NCBI GenBank assembly: GCA_016617495.1
Contig: WYCU01000001.1
Span: 248,001 to 312,000 of the forward strand
DNA from: Azonexaceae bacterium s22
Lineage (GTDB): Bacteria; Pseudomonadota; Gammaproteobacteria; Burkholderiales; Rhodocyclaceae
Reading direction: 5' to 3'
DNA length: 64,000 nucleotides
The notes under the pieces are model-generated. The model was not told where the DNA came from. It saw only the letters and a program-made list of their open reading frames with translations, and did not search any database. The stretch's first letter is position 1. Every line of letters begins with the position of its first letter. Below, one piece after another: positions 37,764 through 46,389 of this stretch. The position numbers and the translations under genes were made by a program.

Positions 37764-38420
37764 ATGTCCCACTATCAACACATCCTCTTTGACCTCGACG
37801 GCACGCTGATTGATTCTGCGCCGGCCATTCTGGCCAGCTTTCGCGAGGCCTTCGCTCAGACCGGCGTCGCGCCCGTGCGCACAGTGGATGAGAGCGTGAT
37901 CGGACCGCCGCTGACGGAAACGCTGCAATTGCTGGCGGGCTCCGACGATCCCGCGTTGATCGCCCGGCTGGCAGAAGCTTTCAAAGCCAGTTACGACAGC
38001 GAAGGCTACAAGGCGACAGCGGCCTATGCCGGCGTCGGCGATCTGCTGCAGACGCTGGCGGGTGCCGGTCTGCGTCTGTCGATCGCGACCAACAAGCGTA
38101 TTCATCCGACGCGCCTGATTCTGGAACACTTGGGCTGGCTCGATCATTTCGCACATATTTACGCGCTGGATTTGTTCACGCCGCGCCTGCCGGACAAGGC
38201 CGCGATGATCGGCCGCTTGCTGACCGATCAGGCCATTCCGAAGACGCAGGCGATCTACATTGGCGACCGCAGCGAGGACGGGGAATCGGCCGATGCCAAT
38301 GGCTTGCCCTTCATCGCCGTCACCTGGGGTTATGGCAGCCTGACGCCCGCCGAGATGCGCGATGCGTGGCGTGCCGCCGCACAGCCGGCCACGCTCGGCG
38401 CCATGCTCCTGGATGCCTGA
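37764..38420 (+). CDS. HAD family hydrolase, phosphoglycolate phosphatase-like
   Basis: 218 residues. HAD motif I '[15 protein letters not shown]' (about 8-22), motif II 'SIATNKR' (about 104-110), motif III Lys in 'PDKAAMIG', motif IV '[19 protein letters not shown]' (about 172-190). The C1 cap '[12 protein letters not shown]' region fits the Gph/PpaX branch; the physiological substrate could be 2-phosphoglycolate or another small phosphate ester. It ends at or overlaps the possible upstream murB start. Confidence 0.88.
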   Translation: MSHYQHILFDLDGTLIDSAPAILASFREAFAQTGVAPVRTVDESVIGPPLTETLQLLAGSDDPALIARLAEAFKASYDSEGYKATAAYAGVGDLLQTLAGAGLRLSIATNKRIHPTRLILEHLGWLDHFAHIYALDLFTPRLPDKAAMIGRLLTDQAIPKTQAIYIGDRSEDGESADANGLPFIAVTWGYGSLTPAEMRDAWRAAAQPATLGAMLLDA

Positions 38421-38439
38421 CTCACCAGCCGGGCACACC

Positions 38440-39453
38440 ATGATTCCAGAGCGCGCCGTAGACCTTCTGCCTTTCAACACGCTGGCCCTGCCCGGCCATG
38501 CCGCAAGGTATGTGCGCGTGACCGAGGCCGCGCAGTTGGCCGACCCCGGCTTGCGGGGCGCCGCGCGCTTCGTCCTCGGCGGCGGCAGCAATCTCGTGTT
38601 GACGGGCGATGTCGAACGCCTGGTCTTGCACATGGCGATTCCGGGCCGGCGTTGCGTCGCGGAAGATGCGCAGGCCTGGTACATCGAAGCCGGCGCCGGC
38701 GAGCCCTGGCATGAATTCGTCGAATGGACCCTCACTCAGGGTTACGCGGGCCTGGAAAACCTGGCGCTGATTCCCGGCACGGTCGGCGCCGCACCGGTAC
38801 AGAATATCGGCGCCTACGGGCTGGAGGTGGGCGACTGCCTGCATTCGCTGACCGCCTGGGATTTTGAAAAACAGGCTTTTTTTACGGTCGACCGCGACAA
38901 TTGCCGTTTTGCCTACCGCGACAGCCTGTTCAAGCAGGAAGGCTGGCATCTGGACGGGCGCGTCGTCATCGTCGCCGTGCGCTTCAGGCTGCCCAAGGCC
39001 TGGTCGCCGAACATGCGCTATGCCGATGTGGCCCAGGCCCTGGAAAGCCGCGCAATCGCCCGCCCCTCCGCGCGTGACATCGCCGATGCCGTCATTGCAG
39101 TGCGTCGCCGCAAATTGCCCGACCCGGCCCTCATCCCCAACGCCGGCAGCTTCTTCCACAACCCGGTTGTCGATGCCGAGAGCGCCACGCGCTTGCGGGC
39201 CGCCCATCCAAACCTGCCCTGCTACCCGCAAGCCGACGGCCGCGTCAAACTGGCCGCGGGCTGGCTGATCGATCAGGCCGGCTGGAAAGGCAAACGCCTT
39301 GGACCCGTCGGGATGTATGAAAAACAGGCGCTGGTTCTGGTCAATCATGGCGGCGCCCGAGGCGATGACGTAAAGCAGCTGATGGCTGCCGTTCAGGGCG
39401 ACGTGCACAGCCGCTTCGGGGTTGCCCTGACGCCGGAACCGGTTTTTCTTTAA
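38440..39453 (+). CDS. murB: UDP-N-acetylenolpyruvoylglucosamine reductase
   Basis: 337 residues from ATG 38440 (ATG 38413, overlapping the HAD stop, is an alternative). FAD-dependent second step of UDP-MurNAc synthesis. Visible: '[18 protein letters not shown]', '[20 protein letters not shown]' (FAD), '[21 protein letters not shown]' and '[24 protein letters not shown]' with the catalytic Ser in 'NAGSFF'. Type I MurB length and order. A reversed dispersed repeat encodes '[15 protein letters not shown]' (about 147-161) near the insert found in type I enzymes. Confidence 0.94.
   Translation: MIPERAVDLLPFNTLALPGHAARYVRVTEAAQLADPGLRGAARFVLGGGSNLVLTGDVERLVLHMAIPGRRCVAEDAQAWYIEAGAGEPWHEFVEWTLTQGYAGLENLALIPGTVGAAPVQNIGAYGLEVGDCLHSLTAWDFEKQAFFTVDRDNCRFAYRDSLFKQEGWHLDGRVVIVAVRFRLPKAWSPNMRYADVAQALESRAIARPSARDIADAVIAVRRRKLPDPALIPNAGSFFHNPVVDAESATRLRAAHPNLPCYPQADGRVKLAAGWLIDQAGWKGKRLGPVGMYEKQALVLVNHGGARGDDVKQLMAAVQGDVHSRFGVALTPEPVFL
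38869..38901 (-). repeat. Dispersed GTCGAC repeat, copy 11 (in murB)
   Basis: Complement: ATTGTCGCGGTCGACCGTAA then AAAAAGCCTGTTTT; core perfect, tail partly conserved. Read as FFTVDRDNC. Confidence 0.8.
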
Positions 39454-39602
39454 GCCGCGCAAGTTCAGCTGGAAACGCCTTGGGTCCAGCCTGAAACACT
39501 TTGCAACATCTCGGCGAGCGATTTGCCTCTATATTTAAATGACATACCCGGGATTTTTCGTCCGGCTGCAGGGATTTCCGTGTCATTCAGGGGGGCAAAT
39601 CG

Positions 39603-41606
39603 ATGCAGCACAAAGAAGAACGTGCCGCCGGCCAGAAGGCAATGCCTACCCTTCGGGCATGGTTCGAGCGCGGCCTGGGACAAGCGCCGCTCTCGGCCAG
39701 CGCCTGTCTGGCCGACACCGCCACACTGAGCGAGCCGGCGGCGTTGTTGCGGGCTATCGAACGGGCCACGCAGACGGCCGGGGAAGATGGCGCCTGCGCG
39801 TTAATCATTTCGGCCATGGACAGCATTGTGCTGGATGGACGGGATTGCGCCCGGTTGCTGCCATGGATCGCCGCCGCCGATGCGTTACTTGCCCGGCAAC
39901 CCGGGCCGGCGCCGGTAGCCCGGGCGGCCCTCGCGCTGCAGCGCCTGGTGGCTGCCCTGCTTGCTGGCAGCGCGCTGGAGATGCTGGCCGGTCAACTCCC
40001 GGCGATGCGCGTGGATATGTTCCGTTGCGACTCGGCACCGCTGAAAGTTCGCCTCGCGGCGGTGGAAGTCTATCTGCATCTATTTCTCGGCAATCTGCAT
40101 CGTGCCGAAGAGTGTGTTCACGACTATGCGCCGCTCGCCACGCATGCGGGCGTAACCCCGGAGGCACGCTCCAACCTCGCCGCATGCTGCGCCTTGCTCG
40201 GCACGCTCGAAGGTACCCCGCTGCCCGAACTCGGGGGCTTGCAGCAGAGCGCCGAAGCACTGGCCGCGAACCTGCCGCCGGACACCCTGGCCTGCCGCAT
40301 GCACTGGTTGGTCAGCCGCGCATTCCACGACCACCCGGCCGATCTCGGTTGCGACATTGGCGCCCTGCGCGCGCAGATCGTGGAATCCGGCAATGCCTTT
40401 CTGCAGGCCTGCCTGCACTACGCGCTGGGCATAGCCGATCTGCACGATGGCGAAGCAGGCCACGCGCTCGATCACGCACGCATGGCGGGCGAGTATGCGG
40501 CGCTGTGCAATTGCCCGCCTGCCGCCGCACTCGCTGCCTTGCTGGAAGCACAGGCGCTGCTTGATCTCGCACGTTTTGAAGCAGCCCGCAGCGCCCTCGA
40601 GGACGTATGCACGCGTTGGCATGTGCAGCAATATCGCTTGATCGAGGCCAGCGCCCGGATCGAACTGGCCTGCCTGGAACTGCATCAGGGACAACTCCCG
40701 CGTGCGCGGGAAGCCCTGGCCGGCATCCTTGCGGCATGGCCGGGGAAAAGCGGATTTCCAGTGTTGCACCGCCCCTCGGGTTTTGTCCGGCGATTGCGCC
40801 AACAGCTGCTGCCCCAGGCCACCCCCCGTAGCGACCACTTGAATCAGGCGCCGATCCAGGTCCGCACACTGGGCGAATTCGCGCTTGAAATCAACGGCAG
40901 GCGCTTGTTCGATCGCGAATGGCGGGGCAACCGGATCAAGACTGTGCTCAAGGCGCTGATTGTCGAAGGCGGGCGCAAAGTGGCCGCTGACCGCCTGTGC
41001 GACCTGCTCTGGCCGGGCGACGATGGCGATCATGCCCAGCAAAATCTGAAAGTCGCCTTGTCGCGCCTGCGGCGCTTAAGCGGCTTGAGCGGCGCGGGCG
41101 ACCTGCCCTGGATCGCCACCCGACACCGTCAGGTCTCGCTCATCGCTTCGCTGTGCCAAGTGGATTCGATCCAGTTTCGCGACGCCCTCCAGCATGGGGC
41201 CGATGGTGATCTTCAGGCACAGGTTCGGACGCTGGATCTCTACGAGGGCGACTTTCTCCCGGGCGAAGACAGTCCAGGCTGGATCGTCAGCCATCGGGAG
41301 CAATTGCGTAATCTTTATCTCGCCAATGTTCTGAGCATTGCGCGACGCTGTCTGGACACTGCACTGCAGCTGCCCATCGAACGGCATCTCGAACGCGCCA
41401 TCGGGCTTGTACCGAACCATCCCGGTTATCACGAACTGTTGGTGCGCTTGCACGTACTTCGGCAGGAATCTGCTGCTGCAGAAGAGGCTGCCGGTCGCGC
41501 TGCGCGACTTGTGCAAAGCGGCCTGCTCGCCCCCTCCCCGGCTTTGAGTCAATGTCTTAATGCCATGGGCATTTGCATCTCGTTACCAATCCGTCCCGAA
41601 CGGTAA
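39603..41606 (+). CDS. BTAD/SARP-type transcriptional regulator with large helical N-terminus
   Basis: 667 residues; GGGGGGC ribosome site before ATG 39603. The N-terminal about 410 residues are helical, TPR/MalT-like repeats (for example 'ARAALALQRLVAALL', 'ARIELACLELHQGQLPRAREAL'). Then an OmpR-type winged helix begins at 'IQVRTLGEFALEINGRRLFDREW' (about 419-441), followed by 'VAADRLCDLLWPGDDGDHAQQNLKVALSRLRR', and a bacterial transcriptional activation domain (about 510-650, ending in TPR-like 'ERAIGLVPNHPGYHELLVRLH'). No NB-ARC ATPase is seen. It is immediately upstream of the RTX gene, with GTTACC half-sites between them, so it probably controls that gene (inference). Confidence 0.85.
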   Translation: MQHKEERAAGQKAMPTLRAWFERGLGQAPLSASACLADTATLSEPAALLRAIERATQTAGEDGACALIISAMDSIVLDGRDCARLLPWIAAADALLARQPGPAPVARAALALQRLVAALLAGSALEMLAGQLPAMRVDMFRCDSAPLKVRLAAVEVYLHLFLGNLHRAEECVHDYAPLATHAGVTPEARSNLAACCALLGTLEGTPLPELGGLQQSAEALAANLPPDTLACRMHWLVSRAFHDHPADLGCDIGALRAQIVESGNAFLQACLHYALGIADLHDGEAGHALDHARMAGEYAALCNCPPAAALAALLEAQALLDLARFEAARSALEDVCTRWHVQQYRLIEASARIELACLELHQGQLPRAREALAGILAAWPGKSGFPVLHRPSGFVRRLRQQLLPQATPRSDHLNQAPIQVRTLGEFALEINGRRLFDREWRGNRIKTVLKALIVEGGRKVAADRLCDLLWPGDDGDHAQQNLKVALSRLRRLSGLSGAGDLPWIATRHRQVSLIASLCQVDSIQFRDALQHGADGDLQAQVRTLDLYEGDFLPGEDSPGWIVSHREQLRNLYLANVLSIARRCLDTALQLPIERHLERAIGLVPNHPGYHELLVRLHVLRQESAAAEEAAGRAARLVQSGLLAPSPALSQCLNAMGICISLPIRPER

Positions 41607-41619
41607 CCTTTTTGTTACC
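41582..41619 (+). promoter_or_regulatory. Three GTTACC/GGTAAC half-sites before the RTX gene
   Basis: GTTACC at 41582, GGTAAC at 41602 and GTTACC at 41614; the last two form an inverted pair (GGTAAC-CTTTTT-GTTACC) that overlaps the regulator's stop codon. AT-rich GTTAATTTATTG follows. A possible operator/promoter for the RTX gene, or a weak hairpin after the regulator. Confidence 0.45.
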
Positions 41620-41701
41620 GGTGTAGCGTTAATTTATTGCCATGGGCATTTCCGGACGGCTCGCCCGGGAATCGAATGAGAACCTCTGGAGGAGATAAAC
41701 C

Positions 41702-44107
41702 ATGGCAACGTACATCGGAACAGCCAACGCCGATATCCTGACCGGCACGATTGGTAATGACAGCCTCTCCGGGCTAGGCGGCAACGATATTCTCTACGGT
41801 GCCGGCAATGGCGCGGATACTTTCGACGGTGGCACGGGTTACGACACCATGATCGGTGGCGTGGGCAACGATTACTACTACGTCGACAACGCCAGTGATC
41901 GGGTGATCGAAGCGGCCGACTCCGGCACGGACACGATCAATACCAAGGTCAATTACACCTTGTCCGCCAATGTCGAAAATCTCGACATGTACGGCACGGC
42001 CAGTATCGGCACCGGCAATAGCCTGAATAACAAGATCTGGGGCAACACGGCCTATGCCAACAATCTCTCGGGTGGCGCGGGCAATGACTCGCTCTACGGT
42101 TACAGCCTCAACGACACCCTCAACGGCGGCACCGGCACCGACTCGATGAGCGGCGGCAGTGGCAACGACGTGTATTACATGGACAGCACCACCGACGTCA
42201 TCACCGAGGCCGCAGGCGGTGGCACCGACATCGTCTATAGCTCGGTCAGCACCCTGGCCTCGGGAATCGCCGCCAACGTCGAAAATCTGACCCTGACGGG
42301 AAGCGCCTACTTTGGCGACGGCAATTCGCTGAACAATCTGATCACCGGGAGCAGCCTGGCCAATGCACTTTATGGCTATGACGGCAATGACACGCTCTAC
42401 GGCGTCGCCGGTAACGACTACCTCTACGGCGGTAACGGGGACGATGTGCTCGATGGCGGCACGGGCAACGATACGCTTACCGGTGGCGCCGGTAACGACA
42501 CCATGAGCGGCGGGTCGGGTAACGATGTCTACTATGTCGATACCAACTCCGACGTGATCAACGAGGTCGCCGGTTACGGCACCGATACGATCTACAGTTC
42601 AGTCAGCACCTTGGTTAGCGGCATTGCCGCCAATGTAGAAAACCTTGTCCTGACTGGCAGCGCCTATTACGGTGACGGCAACAGCCTGAACAACAGCATC
42701 ACCGGCACCAGCCTGAACAACTCGCTCTATGGCAATGCAGGCAACGACACGCTTATTGGCGGTGCCGGCAATGACTTCCTGACGGGGGGCACCGGTACCG
42801 ACTCCATGGTCGGCGGTACCGGCAACGACACCTATTACATCGACACCACCGCCGATATCGTCGTCGAGGTGGCCGGTGAAGGCACAGACACCATCTACAG
42901 CTCGGTCAGCACCCTGTCGAGCGGCATTGCCGCCAATGTCGAAAACCTCATCCTGACCGGATCTGCCTACTACGGTGACGGCAACAGCCTGAACAACGTC
43001 ATCACCGGTACCAGCCTCGCCAACGCCCTCTACGGCAATGCGGGTAACGACACGCTCAACGGTGGTGCCGGGAACGATCTGCTCAATGGCGGCACCGGTA
43101 ATGACTCTCTAATTGGCGGTACCGGTGACGACACTTACTACATCGATACCACGACCGATACGGTGGTAGAAAATGCTGGGGAAGGCACCGACACCATTTA
43201 CAGCTCGGTCAGCACACTGGTCAGTGGCATTGCCGCCAACGTGGAAAACCTGGTCCTCACCGGCTCTGCCTATTACGGCGATGGCAACAGCCTGAACAAC
43301 GTCATTACCGGCACCAGCCTCGCCAATTCGCTGTACGGCAATGCCGGCAACGACACGCTCAATGGCGGCGCCGGCAACGATTACCTGACCGGCGGCACGG
43401 GGACCGACTCCATGGTCGGCGGTACGGGCAATGACGTTTACACCATCGACACCACCGCCGATGTGGTGGTTGAAGGCGCTGGCGCCGGGACCGATACCAT
43501 TTACAGCTCGGTCAGCACCCTCTCCAGTGGCATCGCCGCCAATGTCGAAAACCTGACCCTCACCGGTTCTGCCTATTACGGCGACGGCAACAGCCTCAAC
43601 AACGTAATCACCGGCACCGGCTTGACCAACGCCCTCTACGGTTACGATGGCAACGACACGCTCTATGGCGGCGCCGGCAATGACTACCTCTACGGCGGTA
43701 ACGGTAGCGACACGCTCTACGGACAAACCGGTAATGACACGCTTTCCGGTGGCGCCGGTGCGGATCGCTTCGTTCTCGCCGACAAAGGCACGACGAATCG
43801 CGACAGCATCTCCGACTTCTCGCACACGGACGACACCATCGTTCTCGGCGATCTGCTCGACGGTACGAGCAATAGCGCCATCACCGGTCTGGTTTTCAAC
43901 AGCAGCGTATTGAGTTCGGCCTGGTATTTCGAAGGTGCCGGGGCCAACGGCAACGGCACCCAACTAAGCGGGATCTTCGTCGATACCACCACAGGCAGCA
44001 TCTGGTACAACCCGACCAGCAGCACGGCTGGCGACTCCCAGTTGCTGGGCATCGTCGGAACCGGCATCGTCGCCTCGCTGGACTACACCGACTTTGTGCT
44101 CGGTTAA
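41702..44107 (+). CDS. RTX-type calcium-binding secreted protein with 101-residue tandem repeats
   Basis: 801 residues; strong ribosome site CTGGAGGAGATAAACC before ATG 41702. Almost wholly built from Gly/Asp nonapeptides (GGAGNDTLxGG type) that form Ca-binding beta-rolls, alternating with a conserved 'GTDTIYSSVSTLxSGIAANV' segment and 'LTGSAYYGDGNSLNN'. The YSSVSTL segment recurs five times, the last four at exact 303-bp (101-residue) spacing and the first 357 bp before the second. No N-terminal signal; the C-terminus ('DRFVLADKGTTNRDSISDF'... 'YTDFVLG') looks like a type I secretion signal. No secretion genes are in the window. No recognisable enzymatic domain; likely surface layer/adhesin or matrix protein. 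Confidence 0.88.
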   Translation: MATYIGTANADILTGTIGNDSLSGLGGNDILYGAGNGADTFDGGTGYDTMIGGVGNDYYYVDNASDRVIEAADSGTDTINTKVNYTLSANVENLDMYGTASIGTGNSLNNKIWGNTAYANNLSGGAGNDSLYGYSLNDTLNGGTGTDSMSGGSGNDVYYMDSTTDVITEAAGGGTDIVYSSVSTLASGIAANVENLTLTGSAYFGDGNSLNNLITGSSLANALYGYDGNDTLYGVAGNDYLYGGNGDDVLDGGTGNDTLTGGAGNDTMSGGSGNDVYYVDTNSDVINEVAGYGTDTIYSSVSTLVSGIAANVENLVLTGSAYYGDGNSLNNSITGTSLNNSLYGNAGNDTLIGGAGNDFLTGGTGTDSMVGGTGNDTYYIDTTADIVVEVAGEGTDTIYSSVSTLSSGIAANVENLILTGSAYYGDGNSLNNVITGTSLANALYGNAGNDTLNGGAGNDLLNGGTGNDSLIGGTGDDTYYIDTTTDTVVENAGEGTDTIYSSVSTLVSGIAANVENLVLTGSAYYGDGNSLNNVITGTSLANSLYGNAGNDTLNGGAGNDYLTGGTGTDSMVGGTGNDVYTIDTTADVVVEGAGAGTDTIYSSVSTLSSGIAANVENLTLTGSAYYGDGNSLNNVITGTGLTNALYGYDGNDTLYGGAGNDYLYGGNGSDTLYGQTGNDTLSGGAGADRFVLADKGTTNRDSISDFSHTDDTIVLGDLLDGTSNSAITGLVFNSSVLSSAWYFEGAGANGNGTQLSGIFVDTTTGSIWYNPTSSTAGDSQLLGIVGTGIVASLDYTDFVLG
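42239..43804 (+). repeat. 303-bp tandem repeats inside the RTX gene
   Basis: The TCG/TCA codon of the YSSVS segment starts at 42242, 42599, 42902, 43205 and 43508, giving spacings of 357, 303, 303 and 303. The extra 54 bases in the first interval equal two nonapeptide units. Codon use differs between copies, so the array is not a very recent amplification. Confidence 0.85.
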
Positions 44108-44128
44108 GACGGCGCCTTGTGCCAGGAC

Positions 44129-44152
44129 GGGGGGCTACGGCCCCCTGTTTTT
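44129..44152 (+). terminator. Rho-independent terminator after the RTX gene
   Basis: GGGGGC-TACG-GCCCCC followed by TGTTTTTA; six GC pairs with a tetraloop, 22 bases after the RTX stop. Confidence 0.88.
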
Positions 44153-44164
44153 ATCGCCGATCGC

Positions 44165-44857
44165 TCACGGTGTGGAAAGACAAGCTGCGATCCCCGTCGC
44201 CAAGGCGTCGGCCATCCGTGCCTGACGTTCGGGATCGAGCAGCATCAATTCCTCCTCGCGGTGCTTGATAACCCCGGCCTCGAAGAGGACGGCGGGAAAC
44301 GTGGCCTGATGCAACACCACCAGATTGTCGAAGAACCAGACGCCATTTTCCGCATCCGCCGCCACGTGCTTGCGCGCATGCCAGGGCGTGGGCATGAAAC
44401 CGGCACGGCGCAGCATCGCCCCCATCGCCGAAGCACAGCGCAGGCTCCTGGCCAACGCCGGATTGCGCCGCGAGACGAAAATCCCGAAGCCCTGCTTCAG
44501 ATCGGTATGGCTCATCTCCGTGCCATCCCAATCCCAAAAGGCCAAGTACTCAGCGCCAATGGAATCGTGATGAACCGACACGAAGAAATCGCTACCCCTT
44601 GCCTGGGCCGGCCGGGCTGCCAACCCGCCGATATCGCCGGCAAAATTGATTTCGCGCACGCTTAGCCCGGTGCTTTGCAATGCGCTGACCAACTGGTCGG
44701 AAAACAGGCGGTTGAATTCGAATTCGCTACGTCCACGGGCGCTGGTTGCCCCTGGTTCAGCCAACGTATGACCGACATCGACCGCAACCGTTGGCGCAGC
44801 AATTGTCGCGGTCGACCGCAAAAAAAGGGCAAAAATCAGCAGTGCGCGAAATATCAT
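44165..44857 (-). CDS. N-acetylmuramoyl-L-alanine amidase (Amidase_3)
   Basis: 230 residues from ATG 44857. Signal peptide '[20 protein letters not shown]' followed by 'APTVAVDVGHTLAEPGATSARG': zinc His in 'DVGHT', catalytic/zinc Glu in 'SEFEFNRL', His in 'FFVSVHHDS', and a C-terminal 'VLFEAGVIKHREEE' with the second Glu. Periplasmic peptidoglycan amide hydrolase, without an AMIN or LysM targeting domain. Unusually, a dispersed repeat copy encodes the signal-peptide segment '[10 protein letters not shown]'. Confidence 0.88.
   Translation of the reverse strand: MIFRALLIFALFLRSTATIAAPTVAVDVGHTLAEPGATSARGRSEFEFNRLFSDQLVSALQSTGLSVREINFAGDIGGLAARPAQARGSDFFVSVHHDSIGAEYLAFWDWDGTEMSHTDLKQGFGIFVSRRNPALARSLRCASAMGAMLRRAGFMPTPWHARKHVAADAENGVWFFDNLVVLHQATFPAVLFEAGVIKHREEELMLLDPERQARMADALATGIAACLSTP
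44802..44836 (+). repeat. Dispersed GTCGAC repeat, copy 12 (amidase signal peptide)
   Basis: ATTGTCGCGGTCGACCGCAA then AAAAAGGGCAAAAATC; one of the closest copies to the consensus. Opposite in direction to the gene; encodes [12 protein letters not shown]. Confidence 0.87.
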
Positions 44858-44934
44858 GGTGAAATTATCGCCACTTTGCCTCATTCTCGGCACAAAGCCT
44901 TTCTTGTCACGCGTTCCATTACGGGAGACTGCTG

Positions 44935-45327
44935 ATGTCCCTCCTCCGCCGTGCACCAATCCGTTCCTCGCTTGCCATCGCCCTGATCGCGCTGCCCGCG
45001 TTCGCTTTTGCCGCGGACAGCGACGGACAATCGGTCTATGAAAGCGTGTGTATTGCCTGCCATGGCAGCGGTGTCGACAATGCACCGCGCTTTGGTGACC
45101 AGCGCCAATGGAAACCCCTGATCCGGGAAGGGCTCAACGAACTTGTGCCCGCCGCCCTGCGCGGCATACGCAAAATGCCGCCCAAAGGCGGCAAACCGGA
45201 GTTGAGCGACGAAGCGGTCGCCCGGGCGGTCATCTACATGGCCAATGCCGGCGGCGCGCGCTTCACCGATCCTGGCCCGGAAGACGTGGCGCGCTGGCGG
45301 AAAAAGGCCGATGCACGGCGTAAGTGA
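44935..45327 (+). CDS. Cytochrome c5 family protein
   Basis: 130 residues. Signal peptide 'LAIALIALPAFAFAA' (about 13-27), one haem c site 'CIACH' (about 39-43) and a Met ligand in 'GIRKMPPKGGKPELSDEAVARAVIYMAN' region (about 78-105), the class I c5 pattern. Periplasmic electron carrier. Divergent from the amidase across 77 bases. Its end is 2 bases from the opposing DUF1840 gene. Confidence 0.92.
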   Translation: MSLLRRAPIRSSLAIALIALPAFAFAADSDGQSVYESVCIACHGSGVDNAPRFGDQRQWKPLIREGLNELVPAALRGIRKMPPKGGKPELSDEAVARAVIYMANAGGARFTDPGPEDVARWRKKADARRK

Positions 45328-45329
45328 GC

Positions 45330-45659
45330 CTAGAAATCCGCCGCAGCTTCCCAGACGATATGCGCGTCCTTGTCACCGCTTTTTGCCGTTCGCTCCAGCA
45401 TGTCGATCAGCGGCCAGGCGCGCGCTGCGGTCGAGACGGGCACCACCTTGCTGTCCTCTTCTTCGGCCTCCGGCCGAACCTCCCCGCCTTCGCCGCGCGC
45501 CACCGCCGCGCGCAAGGCCTCCGCGGCAGGCAGCATCTCGAAGGGAGTAAAGGTACCGCGTCGCGTCGTCTCCTTGCCCATTGCACGCAGCAAGGGGCCG
45601 GCCACCTCGGCGTACATCAGCAATTCGCCCGTTTCGCTTGAAACAAATGTCACCAACAT
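45330..45659 (-). CDS. DUF1840 family protein
   Basis: 109 residues. 'MLVTFVSSETGELLMYAEVA' and a C-terminal 'ARAWPLIDMLERTAK' match the DUF1840 family, small cytosolic proteins of betaproteobacteria with unknown role. An acidic stretch 'GEVRPEAEEEDSKVV' lies in the middle. Read toward the cytochrome gene. Confidence 0.88.
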   Translation of the reverse strand: MLVTFVSSETGELLMYAEVAGPLLRAMGKETTRRGTFTPFEMLPAAEALRAAVARGEGGEVRPEAEEEDSKVVPVSTAARAWPLIDMLERTAKSGDKDAHIVWEAAADF

Positions 45660-45738
45660 CGGCTGTTTCCTCCAGATTTCCGCCCCATGTTGTCAGGGCG
45701 CCCGCGCTTCATGCAGAATGGACGCAGGAAGAAAGTTC

Positions 45739-46389
45739 ATGAAAACCAATATTAGCGCCAATCCTCTCGAATCCGGGAACGACGAACTCGAACGCAACGC
45801 GCTGGAAGAATGTGTGCGCCGTCAGCGTCTCAACCACCGGGTGTCCGTACTCATCGTCTCCGCCGGTCGCGGCGAACTGGCCGTCAAATTTGCGCGACTC
45901 GGCGCAACCGTGGTCGTCGCCGATACCGACGCGCACAAACAGGAAATCGAAGGTCGCGCGCTGGCCGCGGGCTTCGGCCATGAAATCCGCTTCGTGAATC
46001 TTGATCTCGCCGCGCCGCCCGAGCACATTCCCGGGCAAGCGTTCGACATCATCGTCGTTCGCCGTGGCCTGTGCACCCTCCCCTATGCCGAAGCGCGCCG
46101 GGTCGTCCGCAATCTGCTGTTACGCCTCGTCATCGGCGGCAAAATGTACCTCTCGATCCTCGGTCTGAATTCGGAATTGGGCGATGCCTACCCCGATGCC
46201 GAAAAGCCGGTCGAGGCGCGCTATGCCGCGTTGGCCACGGACGTTGGCGCCAAGTACGACATCAACGGACCGGTGTGCCTCTATACCGAACGCAATCTGT
46301 TCATGCTGCTGCTTGAGGCCGGAGCCAGCGTGTTGCGCACGCTGACGACCACCTGGGGCAACGTCAAAGGCATCGCTGTCCGCGTGTGA
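45739..46389 (+). CDS. SAM-dependent methyltransferase-like protein
   Basis: 216 residues from ATG 45739 (GAGGAAGAAAG-type site). Class I Rossmann features: motif I 'VSVLIVSAGRGELAVKFARLG' (Gly loop slightly unusual, SAGRGE), acidic end of strand 2 'VVVADTDAHKQEI', motif II 'NLDLAAPPEHI', motif IV 'FDIIVVRRGLCTLPYAEARRVV'. A degenerate or specialised methyltransferase; substrate unknown. Overlaps the following ROK gene (GTG start) by 4 bases, so probably co-translated. Confidence 0.8.
   Translation: MKTNISANPLESGNDELERNALEECVRRQRLNHRVSVLIVSAGRGELAVKFARLGATVVVADTDAHKQEIEGRALAAGFGHEIRFVNLDLAAPPEHIPGQAFDIIVVRRGLCTLPYAEARRVVRNLLLRLVIGGKMYLSILGLNSELGDAYPDAEKPVEARYAALATDVGAKYDINGPVCLYTERNLFMLLLEAGASVLRTLTTTWGNVKGIAVRV

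Noticed and set aside
42239-43804. CRISPR-like array
   Set aside because: The periodic DNA is in-frame coding sequence with Gly/Asp nonapeptides; there are no short identical repeats with unique spacers.
39603-44107. Defence system or toxin-antitoxin island
   Set aside because: Neither the BTAD regulator nor the RTX protein carries a toxin, nuclease or NTPase domain, and no other defence-type genes are nearby.
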